Assembly (NCBI GenBank): GCA_030512295.1
Contig: JAULSR010000002.1
Span: 620,001-684,000 of the forward strand
Length of the DNA stretch: 64,000 bases
DNA from: Bombardia bombarda
Lineage: Eukaryota; Ascomycota; Sordariomycetes; Sordariales; Lasiosphaeriaceae
Reading direction: 5' to 3'
Within the stretch, counting starts at the first letter, position 1, and the number at the start of each line of letters is the position of its first letter. The notes under the pieces are model-generated. The model searched no databases and was not told the origin of the DNA. It was given only the letters and a program-made list of their open reading frames with translations. This document shows, in pieces, positions 11,902-21,256 of this stretch. The position numbers and the translations under genes are program-made.

Positions 11902-12159
11902 TCAAAGGTCGTCACCGCTCGAAAAGTCGCCGAATCCCCAGGAAATCTTCTCTTGTCGCCTGGCGTCCGTGTCCCTCTGCGTGGCCTTCTCCGAGGCAGC
12001 CTTGATGGCGAGGCAGGCGTCGCACTTCTGGGCCTTGTTTGGGCGGCCGGTCCGGCCCAGGTCAGTCTGCTTGCAGTACTTGTGCTCCGTCACGTCGGTC
12101 CATTGGCGAGGGGGGTCGATGTTTGTCGCCTTGGGGAGCTTGTTGTAGCTGTGGCCCAT
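11902..12159 (-). CDS. Small conserved-looking hypothetical protein (85 aa)
   Basis: A single-exon minus-strand frame of 85 codons starts with MGHSYNKLPKATNIDPP and ends GDFSSGDDL. It is hydrophilic, with no signal peptide or membrane segment. It has three cysteines, one in HKYCKQ and a CDAC pair (KCDACLAIKAASEKA) followed by a charged helix, which could bind a metal. Clean start context (GCCATGGG) and protein-like composition favour a real gene over chance. I do not recognise a named family, and function is unknown. Confidence 0.6.
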   Translation of the reverse strand: MGHSYNKLPKATNIDPPRQWTDVTEHKYCKQTDLGRTGRPNKAQKCDACLAIKAASEKATQRDTDARRQEKISWGFGDFSSGDDL

Positions 12160-12830
12160 GGCTGCTGCTGGCAGGTGCGCGGTGGCACTGAGACGACGAT
12201 GATGGAGGTAGGTGTATGGCGAAAAGAAGTGGTGTGACAGGTGCGGTCAGGTTTTTGTGTGTGTCGAGTTTGGAAGGTTGAAATGTGGCGTGATGCGATG
12301 CGTGTGTGTCTGTGCCTTGAGAGATTGAAGTGCCTTTGTCTCAGAGATGAAATGACTGCAGGGTGAAAATCATGGAAGAATAGAGCGGGTCTTGGATATT
12401 TGGGAAAGAGGGCCAAGCGTGGTATATAAAGGCAGGCACAAAAGGGCATTGTCTTTGGGGCATGGTTGGATTTTGCTGTTTGGTGTGTCGAGGTTCTGTA
12501 TAACTGTGCACTTGGGTGGCATGTCATAGGTCGCTTTGGCCATTGTGTGCGTCGAGAACCGCGATTCCGGTCTTGTCGAATGATGTCATATGGGGAGGTG
12601 TCACCCGGGATCCCTTCGTCTGATCACCTGTTGTTGTTTCGCCACACACCACGGCAAGGAGATGAAAGGTTGCAATGAAATTCTATTGACCCTAACCCTC
12701 ATAAAAGGGCACCACCAGTCCCTGAACCCCTGAACCCCCAATCAAATAGACTCGAATATGATGACACACTCCGTCGTTTACCAAAACTTTGGATTAGAAA
12801 GCGCCTGTGGAATTGATCAGAGTTTTTTCT
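12160..12830. other. Intergenic, no gene seen
   Basis: The region holds the promoter side of the 85-aa gene (TGTGTGT strings at 12255-12310; a TATATAA-like sequence at about 12422) and the 3' flank of the next minus-strand gene. The open frames here are short and unconvincing. Confidence 0.45.
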
Positions 12831-13665
12831 CTAGTGCTGTCGTGGGGTTTCTACGTACCTTTTCAGAGGCTTGATGTTCGTAATTTTGATGCCCGAAGCG
12901 GCCTGTTTCTTGTTGAATTCGATTTCCAGGCTTTTGAAGCGCTCCTGGTAATCAAGTTTCTGCTTTCTACGCACCTCGGACACCCAGATGTGATGTCTTT
13001 TTTCCCACTCGATGGTTTCGGAGGCCCAACTGGATATCCTGTTGTGCAAGACAGCACTGATGAGCTTATGACCATCTTCCTTAAATGCTGCTCCCCTAAT
13101 ATTCCTCGTATGACACCATGCCATATACGCTTGGTGGTGCTCGGCTCGTTTGGCCATGACCCATGCGTCCCATGAAGCGTATATCTTTCTAAGGCAGGTT
13201 TCGTAGTCGTTTTGTAAAGACTTCGCATAAGTCTGAGAGTTGTTAGGATCAGTTCGTATTCAGTCAGATGAGGGGCGAGTTGGGATTAGATACCGGTGGC
13301 GGGGTTGCTGGTCTCGAGAGAATCGTAGGCGCACGCATTGAGGGCGTTATCTCCCCAGAAACTCTCTCGGAGTAAGTTGGTGGTTCATCGCCCGGGCTGT
13401 AGATGGGAAGTGCCTCGTCTCCTTCATCCTCGTCATCATTGTCGTCGTCGAAGTAGTTGTCGTCGTCAAAGTAGTTGTCGTCGTCAAAGTAATTGTCGTC
13501 GTCAAAGTAATTGTTGTTATAAATGTCATTGTCGATGTAATTGTCGTTGTCATTGCCGTTGACGATGTAATTGTCAATGTCGCTATCATTGTAGTCGCTG
13601 TAGTCGTCAAGCCCGGGAAAACGATGCTGATCCAGTGACATCTCTGGCTCCCAATCTTCCATCAT
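12831..13665 (-). CDS. Hypothetical protein with YFDDDN repeats
   Basis: Two exons (13665-13294 and 13232-12831) join in phase 0 across a 61-nt GTATCT...CTAACAACTCTCAG intron, giving 257 residues. The N-terminal half is extremely acidic and rich in Asn, Asp and Tyr. It contains four tandem YFDDDN hexapeptides, followed by a Pro-rich PIYSPGDEPPTYSE segment with a PPTY motif that could recruit WW-domain (Nedd4-type) ligases. The C-terminal half is basic and helical, with many Trp and Lys (ASWDAWVMAKRAEHHQAYMAW). No signal peptide or transmembrane helix is seen. The family is not recognised; the C-terminal half looks like a folded helical domain. The start at 13665 is a double ATG. Confidence 0.65.
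13442..13513 (-). repeat. Four tandem 18-bp units inside coding sequence
   Basis: Four direct 18-bp units (plus-strand consensus TCGTCGTCAAAGTARTTG) encode YFDDDN four times on the minus strand. Units differ by one or two transitions, indicating recent expansion. GTC/GTT-rich sequence continues beyond the array. Confidence 0.9.
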
Positions 13666-14541
13666 TGGTCAGTACTGAGTTCGATTGCTTCCAAACTATT
13701 CGAGCAGCCAGAAGAGCCAGATTGTATCTGGCCACGTACCTAACCAATAGAGACGCTCACTCGCCTGTGATAAAGTCGTAATGTTGCTTGAAATCTCTTG
13801 GTGTAAAAGGAAAAGTAAGGATGTGATGAAATGTGCACAAGAGAATTTGAGAGAACTACTGCGGGATGTAATGGGGTTTTATGCGATGGACTTCGAACCT
13901 TAAACGAGTCAAAGTCGGAGAAACACATGATAATGAAGGTTTTCCATTAAAAATTTGCAAAGTTTCTCAAAGTTTACTATGAACTATAATCACAAGAAAA
14001 AGTCAAGACTGGCAGGAGCAATCTTTATCCGACAATTAAGACACGTTGCCAAAATCCACAACCCCCCTCCTCCAGCTGCTAGTTCTTCTGACGCCCACTT
14101 GCTCCCATCTTCTGCGCTCGCACTGCCTGAAGGCCGCGACGTGCCACTTTCCACGACCTCCAACAGAAAACATTTCGCCCACTTCGTCGCAGAATCGTTG
14201 CACTGAAACCATCACCAACGACATCTATCCGTAATACCACAACTTCAGCAACCCCCTACGAGATCTGAAGAGCGGCATCGAGTCTTGGCATGCTCAAGAG
14301 CTGGTAATCGATGATCCAGGTAAACAGGCCTCTTGGGTCTTACCAGGAGGATGACATGTCCAAAGGTGAGGTATGCAACGCGCAGCCCGTGAGCGTAGTG
14401 AGGGTAAGGTAGGCCAGGTCCTAAGAAAACCGTGTGGTGCAGATAAGCAGCGAGCCAGCAGCCAGGAAAACAAAGAGAATATCAAGAAAAATACAAAAGA
14501 TACATCATAAACTCTTTAGACACGTGTTGAGATAAGTCATG

Positions 14542-14835
14542 CTAATTTGAATTTTCGTATCTTAAACTGAGAGAATCATAGGTTAATCTCTGGACATCCG
14601 CTTTGCCGTTTTCAATCACGGTAGTAGTGGAAGAAAGGGACTTGAGAAACCCCGCCATACACTTGCTGGCATCTGCTGCCGACAGTTTAAAACTAAATGG
14701 GGCGTTGCTGCTTCTAGTGGCGGCAGCAACGGTTTCCTCAGTGGCGTTGTCGTCGACAACGGTGTCCTGGATGGCGGTGGCTTGGCTGGCGGTGTTATCG
14801 ACAACAGTGTCATTGACAATGGCAAGCAAAAACAA
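14542..14835 (-). CDS. Doubtful ORF, 97 aa
   Basis: The minus-strand frame starts at an ATG (MFLLAIVNDTVVDN) and is acidic, Ala/Thr/Val-rich, with two copies of a DTVVD motif. The composition is compatible with a small protein, but there is no domain, signal peptide or clear gene context. It could be part of a decayed gene together with the P-loop fragment just upstream. Confidence 0.2.
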   Translation of the reverse strand: MFLLAIVNDTVVDNTASQATAIQDTVVDDNATEETVAAATRSSNAPFSFKLSAADASKCMAGFLKSLSSTTTVIENGKADVQRLTYDSLSLRYENSN

Positions 14836-14858
14836 TATGTCCTAGTAAAGTTAGGTAC

Positions 14859-15209
14859 CTAAGTGAAACAAAACAGGAAGGCGAATGAGCCATTTGGACG
14901 ATAGATGAAGCTTTCGTCCATATTGCTGCCCGTCTCACTGCCCACCTCTCTGCCCGTCGGCTTCTGTTGAAGTATTGGCTGGTTTAAGTACCACTTAGCA
15001 TGAACCAAGATCTGTGTTTTGCCGGATCCAGCGAATCCGAAGTTGTAAACTTGCAGAACTTGGAGAATATGTCTCGCACGCTTCGACCGTCTTTCCAAGT
15101 GACTATGCCACCCTTTTTTCTTTGGTAAGATCTTCTCGGGTGCCCACAGGGGCAGGTTCATGGGGTAAAGAGTACGCACATCCGGCTGCTTTCTCTGGAT
15201 GTCCCTGTA
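14859..15209 (-). pseudogene. P-loop-containing fragment
   Basis: The minus-strand frame is open for 117 codons without an early ATG. It reads like part of a protein: basic, helical, then a Walker A-like GFAGSGKT followed by QILVHAKWYLNQP. It ends in low-quality sequence. No Walker B or other NTPase motif follows, and I found no exon to join. A relic of an NTPase or transposon-derived protein is possible. Confidence 0.25.
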
Positions 15210-15592
15210 TTAGTGTACGTCTTTATGAACGACTTTACTAACGTTCAGTATTGATTTTGTCGCAACCACTGAGCTGTGGGATGGTTGGAGTCGTCTTATC
15301 CTTGATTTTACTGGGCAGCTGTCTTTTGTAATATTGACAGTATCGTCTGGGGCCGAACTTGAGTATCAGGTAGGTATCCTGACGTACACGACCTGTGATA
15401 TAAACTTGTATTCTTATTTTAATAGCACTTTATATACATCTAAATCAAGCAGAGCCTATAAGCTTTACTTGATCAAGCCAAGGTATCCAGGTAGATATCC
15501 AACGAGCCTAAGTCTCTCCCAGAGTCATCATCATTGACTATCACCCAAGAGAATACCTACTGAGTGCCCCGTGCCCCCACTATTCTATCTGT

Positions 15593-17235
15593 TTAGATAG
15601 TATCACCCCCACCACAAGGCCCAGAATGCTCCCCGGCATGCCCATGGCTGCCCCTCCGCGTGAACTGCGCCCTCGCAGCATCATACCTCCGCTTCGACAG
15701 GTTGACCGGCGCGAGCGAGTCGAAGCTCAGCGCGTACGTCGCCACCGTGTGCGCGATCGCCTTGCTGTTGGTCAGGTACGCCTCGTGGTTCAGGTTGTCA
15801 TAAGTGTCCCGGGCGGTGTGGTAGTTCTTGTCGTAGGCGACGCCGGCCTGGCCGCCGAACAGGGCGGCCTCGGCCTCGGTCTTGAGCACCTCGGCGCCGG
15901 TGAAGATGCCGCCCGCCGGCACGCCGTTCTCGATGAAAGCAGCATAATCGGAGCGCCCGCTGAAGGCCGAGGGGACGTGCTTGGCGCCCTTGCTGTCGTA
16001 GAACTTTTCGAACTCCTTCTCGATGGCGTCGGAGCCGGCGGGGCCGACGAGGCCGAAGGCGCTGCCGTCGCCGTCGTAGATGCCGTTGACGTAGTTGGGG
16101 GAGGCGATCTGATTTGGTGTCAATGCTGGTGGGAGGAGTATGGGTAAGGTGACCAGAGTAATACTACATACCATGTCAAAGTTGAGATAGGCCCTCATCC
16201 TGGCCAGCTCCGTGGCGGATCCGTTGAGCTGGTTGACGTAGTAGCGCGAGCCGAGCAGGCCAAACTCCTCAGCCCCCCACCAGGCAAAGCGGACGGCGTT
16301 CTTGACCTTGAACTTGGACAGGGCCTCGGCAACGCGCAGGATGCCGATGCTGCCCGAGCCATCGTCGCTGGGGGTTGTGTCAGTAAACGTCTCTCTCTCT
16401 CTCTCTCTCTCGCCCCTTTTGTTGTATTTATAGAGAAAAAAACTCACTTGATGCCAGGACCAGCCCCAACCGAGTCAGAGTGTCCACCCAGGACAAGCAC
16501 ATTGTCGTGGTCGCCGCCCTTGGTCTCGGCGATGACGTTGTAGTTGACACGCTGCTCAACGATGGCGTTGATGTCGAGCGAGCCCGTGACGGGGCCGGCC
16601 TCGAGATCGGCTAGGATGGCCTGACCGGCCTCCAGGCTGATGCCCACGACGGGGGCATAGTTGCCCACGCCGCCGAGGGTGCCGCTCAGCGAGCCGGGCA
16701 CGTTGTTGTAGACAATCAGACCGGCCGCGCCGGCAGTCTTGGCGCTGCCCGCCTTGGCCGCGAAGGTGCACGATCCTCTCTGGACGAGGGCGATGTTGCC
16801 GGCCACGGTGGCGGGGAACTCCTCGGGGGTGCAGCCGAGGCCGGGGGCCAGGATGATGGGCGTGTCCACGAGAGTGCCCGAGGCGGTGTAGGTCATGATG
16901 TTGGCCTCGACCGCCTCACCGCCGACGATGAGCTTGCCGGTGCCGTACGAGAAGAGCTCGGTGAAGGGCTGCTTGGTGACGTTGTAGTAGTTGAGCGCGG
17001 TCAGGGTGTCGTAGACAAAGTCGACGGTTGCGTTGTGGCCGCCGCTGCCAAAGGCCCGGTTGCCGCCGTGGGCGTCGGCCAGCTCCTGCAGCTTCCTGGA
17101 GCCCGCGAGGAGGTCCTCGAGCTTGATGAGCTCCTGGAGCCGCTCAGAGTCGACAAAGTTCTTGCAGATGGTCGCCCCCGTCAGCGCGGGGAGCGCCAGT
17201 GCCACGGACACGAGCGAGCTGGTGCTGGTCCTCAT
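15593..17235 (-). CDS. Secreted M28 leucine aminopeptidase (LAP2-like) with PA domain
   Basis: Three exons (17235-16448, 16367-16172, 16108-15593) give 499 residues, the usual size for fungal LAP2. An N-terminal hydrophobic signal (ending about residue 20, LPALTGA) predicts secretion. A protease-associated domain spans about 110-230. Co-catalytic zinc motifs are all present: GHSDS (H252, D254), NDDGSG (D264/D265), AEE (E296/E297), NFD (D327) and YHTARD (H425). The enzyme should remove N-terminal residues from peptides outside the cell. The last 30 residues are basic and low-complexity (RRGSHGHAGEHSG). The first intron carries a CT microsatellite. High GC at third positions fits a well-expressed secreted enzyme. 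Confidence 0.93.
16391..16411. repeat. (CT)10 microsatellite inside an intron
   Basis: A CT dinucleotide run lies in the first intron (16368-16447) of the aminopeptidase gene. Confidence 0.9.
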
Positions 17236-18209
17236 CTTGTCTTCTCACACTGATCTCGTGTGTCTGAGGGAGGGGGGCGGGAGAGGGGAGGAAAGGAAGG
17301 AGGGTGACGGGATGGAACGCGCCATGCTGGGGATCCGGGGCGGCAGGACAATCTATTTGTACTACACCAAGAGCTATGGGGTTATGGTGCAATTTAGTGC
17401 TGAGTCGAGACTGGTCATGATGCTATCTCCGTCGTGGGTGCAGCTTGTACGGGGGCAGTGAGCTGGGCTGCACTGCGACATGGAGCGCATTGCATCGATA
17501 GTCTCTTTACCAGTTGGTCGGTCTCTGTATGTTGTTCTTCTGGGATGATGCAACGCTGGTAATCCCATATCTCGACAAGTTCGGGACCGCCCAGGCGGGC
17601 TTGGTACTGATATGGCAGTTGGGCTTGCTGGCTTTTCTGTCCTCCCGTCCCTCTCCACCGGCAATGGCTTGGAACTGCCTCTTCTGGTTCTCGGTAGAAC
17701 CAATAAGCCACGCCATGTGACGGTATGTCAGGGCATCTTTTGCCAAGCACATCTGGCCAAGCTTAAATACAAGTCAGTTATTGCCCGGGGTTCCCGTCCA
17801 AGCTCCCGCATCTTGCACTGGATCCGACCTCGATCCGTCCCTTCCCCTTGGCGCCCTAGACCTGTTGCGGCAGGTCGGGGGCAAGGTATCCTTGGCAACG
17901 CCTTGGCGGGCCTCGGTGTACTACAGATAGTTAGGAGACATGTTGCAATAGAGAATCACGCCAGATGGTGAATGTGACTCGTCGTTGATTCGAGAGACCT
18001 CCCTGTCCCTCCCGAACATGCGGCTTCACTCCACCAATGACGCCAGGACAAAAGCAACATTTTATATTACTACGTATTCATGCTTCCCGTGACTTATATA
18101 GTCGTATATATCCTGCAATCTGTCTGTCTACGGGGCAAAACTATGGCCATGGACGTGCAGGCTATTCTCTCGAAAGATACTGACACTCCTTTTGGCGCCA
18201 TCTGGGGCC
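17236..18209. other. Intergenic, promoter side of the aminopeptidase
   Basis: GA-rich sequence on the plus strand (17262-17312) corresponds to a CT-rich leader just upstream of the aminopeptidase start. No gene is recognised in the rest; short frames in all directions are not convincing. Confidence 0.45.
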
Positions 18210-18946
18210 TTAGATAAACTCCCTACATTCAGCATTTCTATGTTAGCACCCACTCCGTCCAGGTCACGCACCACAACAGAACGTCACAGACAAAGCAAAA
18301 GAATACTCACCACTGGATGTTGAGCTGGCTCCACTCCGAATGATCGGTCAGGGCGTTCCAGGCGCCCACGGAGAAGTCGACGTGGGTCGCGTCGCAGCTG
18401 TCGCACGTGTCGGCCACCGTGGCGATGATCGAGTTGCCCTCGCCACCGACTCCGTAGTCGCTGCCCAGGTTCTTGACGCGGACCTGGCGACCGCACTCGG
18501 GACCCTCGTACTGCCACTGCATCCAGTCGTTGCCCAGGGCGACGATGTACGAGTCGTCGTCGTTCCACTCGCCGCACGAGCCCGCGTTTCCGTCTTGCAT
18601 AAACACGGTGCCCCAACCGTGGTGGCTGTCATGTCACGTTTTCCATATAAGTAGAGGTCTGTTTCTGGTGTGGTCTCTCTGGTATGGTATGATTTGTCTT
18701 GGGACCAAAATATGGGGACACTTACGTCTCGCCCGTGAACTCGGCAAAGATCTCAGAGGTGGCGGAGGCAGCACCCTCGTAGCTGGCATGAGCGGCAACA
18801 CTCTCGGGAGTCGCGAGGCCCTCGATGGCCAAAAGAGCGCCCTGGACGGCAAGGAGTGCGTTCTGCACAACCTCGAGCGCCTCCTGGACGGTGGAGGCGG
18901 CCGCCAGCGGGAGCAGAAGACTGCCCAGGGTCACGCGTGCGAACAT
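18210..18946 (-). CDS. Secreted double-psi beta-barrel (expansin/RlpA-like) protein
   Basis: Three exons (18946-18726, 18625-18311, 18222-18210) give 182 residues. Residues 1-18 (MFARVTLGSLLLPLAAAS) form a signal peptide. A helical Ala/Leu/Val-rich segment follows with repeated heptad-like units (about 20-50). From residue 75 comes a DPBB domain: HGWGTVF start, SCGEW, DTCDSCDATHVDFSVGAW and a terminal LNIQW. I chose a tiny last exon because TGGTGAGT overlaps a stop and a donor: splicing to GTAG at 18223 adds EFI and gives the aromatic/hydrophobic ending typical of the fold; without it the protein ends at W. Relatives are secreted cell-wall or pathogenesis-associated proteins without proven catalysis. 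Confidence 0.8.
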
Positions 18947-20659
18947 TGTACCTGCAGGATGTAGGAGAGTATTGACGAATAGAAGGGGTTTGAAGTTTGA
19001 TGGATCAGAGATAGGCTGTAGAAGTCAACGTAGAGAGCGGCTCCGTGATGACTTCCAGCTCATAGTCATCTGATATTCTTCTCAAGCTGTGATTCAGAAC
19101 GGGAGAGGTGGTGACATTAAGTACTTTTGATAGCCAAGGATCATTGTCGCCAAAGCCATGGAACGAAGCCCGTGTTGTGACCGTGCATGCTGGGTCCCAC
19201 GCGGAGAGGCTGCTTGAATGACTCCTTGAGAGGTTCCATGATTGGGGAAGGAACCACATGGCATCTTCCATGTGAGGTGGCTCTTACCACTCCATAGAAA
19301 TATCAAAAAGACTCTCTCTCAGTGTACTCTGGATGGCAGCCACCGAATTCAGTGAAGTCGTTTCTATCGTCGATGCCTAATGCCATGCTTGTAACCCAGG
19401 TAGTTTACTACTTCCAGCTGACAGGTACTACAGCTGATGTTTTTATCCAGCGACTTCATGCACAGTAATGCTTGTCTAGGGTAAGATCTCGTGGCAGCAT
19501 GGGGATGTCGTGTCTCAACTGCTCTCGGATCCTCCCATGGCCCTGAAGTCTCCAATCCAAACCAAAGAGGCATGGGAGCTCCCAAGGTTGTAGGTCGGCT
19601 ATTGTAATGTTGAACCACGGGTCAGGTTTTGGTTTATATGTCTTGTGATGCTTCGTCCCATGATATGCTTGTCCAAGTGCTTATGGGCGCTAAGCATAAT
19701 TCAAGGTGGTCCAGCCCACAGGACTGGTAGAGCATAAAGCACTTTGCATTTTGAGCTTGTTCCTTGTGAAAAGCTTGGCATCTTGTCATCCGAGGGTATG
19801 ACCGCGAGACTCGCAGTGAGGGCTTGCGGCAAGGAACAATTGTGATTTTTTGTGGTTGGCCAGATTTCTTTCGCAAATCTCGTGGCAAAAACAGGCCAAC
19901 ACGTATTTGATGAATTTCTGAGGGGATTGTGTATAATCAGGGGCTTGTTTATACTTACGTACCCCTCCTTCTTCTTTCTCTCCTTTCACCTCCTTTTTTC
20001 TCTGCCCCACTCTTTCTTCTCCTACCCCCTTTCAACAAGACTGGGGCTGGTAACAACTGTTTCTATGCGACGCAAAAAATTACTTTTTTGAATGGTGATG
20101 ACGAAGCAGTTCCCTCTTGTATTTCACAGAGAAGATGCAGGCAGCTGAAAATACCAGAAATACATCGAGTAACTTACCAGGCAGTAATTGATGCGGTATT
20201 ACGGAGCTTGTGAGATGCTAGCCCGCAGATTGCCTTTTCGGACATCCATTTCACCAGGGCCAGATGGGAAGCGCTAGGCAGAGTCCAAAAACGCCTCCCC
20301 GTAGCAATGTCCGACAAACTTACACTAGGCTCACCACTACGTCCACCATGCATTCAGGGGACGCGCACTCGGAAAGCGCGTCCATGACGTCCGTGACGTC
20401 ACAAATATGTCGGGCTTGCGTGAGTGGTGCATCTCTGCAAAGGACGGTGTGGCGAAACCGAGCACCGCTAGGAATTGCATATGAGAAGGGACGAATCAAG
20501 TCCGACTGAAGGTGTTCCATATATATGTCACCAGAACAACTTCCAATTACCTTGATCATTACACACACAAATCAATCACACTCATCTCCATCTCCAATCC
20601 ATCAAAGCCACCAAGACAAACATACATACCCATAAAAGCCACTCCAAACCACCATCAAC
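18947..20659. other. Intergenic, no gene seen
   Basis: This 1.7-kb region lies between the divergently transcribed DPBB and LEA-like genes. It has a strong pyrimidine-rich stretch at 19960-20035 (CCTCCTTC, TTTCTCTCC). The ORFs are short and compositionally random. The CA/TC-rich 20550-20655 stretch is the probable leader of the LEA-like gene. Confidence 0.5.
20518..20527 (+). promoter_or_regulatory. Possible TATA box of the LEA-like gene
   Basis: CATATATATG occurs about 135 bases upstream of the ATG at 20660, followed by an A/C-rich leader. Position and sequence fit a fungal TATA element, but this is motif evidence only. Confidence 0.3.
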
Positions 20660-20965
20660 ATGTCGGGCATCCTCAACAACAAGACCGAAGACAAGGCCAA
20701 GCAGGCCCCCGGCTCTGGCGCGACCGGCATCGCCCGCGGTGCCGCCGCCACTATCGGCAACACGGTCGGTAGCGTCACCGACACAGCCGGCGAGATCGCA
20801 GGATCGGCAGGCCGTGGCGTCGGGTCGACCATCGAGAGCGCCACGGGCGATTACGGCAAGCCCATCGGCGATGGCATTGCCAACATTGGCACCGGTGTCG
20901 AGGGCGCCACTCAGGAGGTCGGCAAGGGCATCAAGAACGCCGGCCAGGGGAAGTCGTTGTCTTAG
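20660..20965 (+). CDS. Small LEA-like / glycine-alanine-rich stress protein (101 aa)
   Basis: A single exon encodes 101 residues (MSGILNNKTEDKAKQAPGSG...GKSLS). Gly, Ala and Thr dominate, with no aromatic residues except one Tyr and no Cys. Repeating units such as GNTVGSVTDTAG, GSTIESATGD and GTGVEGATQEVGKGI give an 11-residue-like amphipathic periodicity, as in group-3 LEA or con-6-type fungal proteins. Such proteins are usually soluble and disordered and accumulate in desiccation or conidiation. The strong codon bias (third-position C), the ACC/ATC-rich leader and the ATCAACATG start suggest high expression. Function is inferred from composition only. Confidence 0.75.
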   Translation: MSGILNNKTEDKAKQAPGSGATGIARGAAATIGNTVGSVTDTAGEIAGSAGRGVGSTIESATGDYGKPIGDGIANIGTGVEGATQEVGKGIKNAGQGKSLS

Positions 20966-21256
20966 ATAGGTCGAGAAGGAGGATAAACATATGATTCCCC
21001 CCCGGATAATCAGGCTGAGGTTGAGCATGTTGGAATCGGAGGCCACACGACATACGGATAGAAGGGTTCATGATGGAAATGTAATGTAGTCGCTATAAAC
21101 ACTCTACTTTGAATTCTTGATATGTCTTTATCATCTCGGTCTACCTCCGCTCTTGGGCAATTTCCAGTCTCTCTATCTCCCCCCAAAACGCCAGTTATGC
21201 AATGCCAAACCGCTTGTCTAAATACACCAACTTTCACCACATGACTTAACCTCCCC

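Larger units (their letters stand above)
13666..15592. other. Mostly non-coding region with two weak minus-strand frames
   Basis: The region lies between the YFDDDN gene and the aminopeptidase. Apart from the two minus-strand open frames described separately, I see only short frames and AT-rich sequence (13930-14040, 15380-15480). Confidence 0.45.

Noticed and set aside
13442..13513. Evenly spaced repeats resembling a small CRISPR-like array
   Set aside because: Units are contiguous without spacers, lie inside a coding exon and keep the reading frame; the genome is eukaryotic.
15626..16147. Plus-strand 173-codon frame across the aminopeptidase
   Set aside because: Antisense shadow of a GC-rich coding exon; Arg/Val/Gly-rich translation without motifs.
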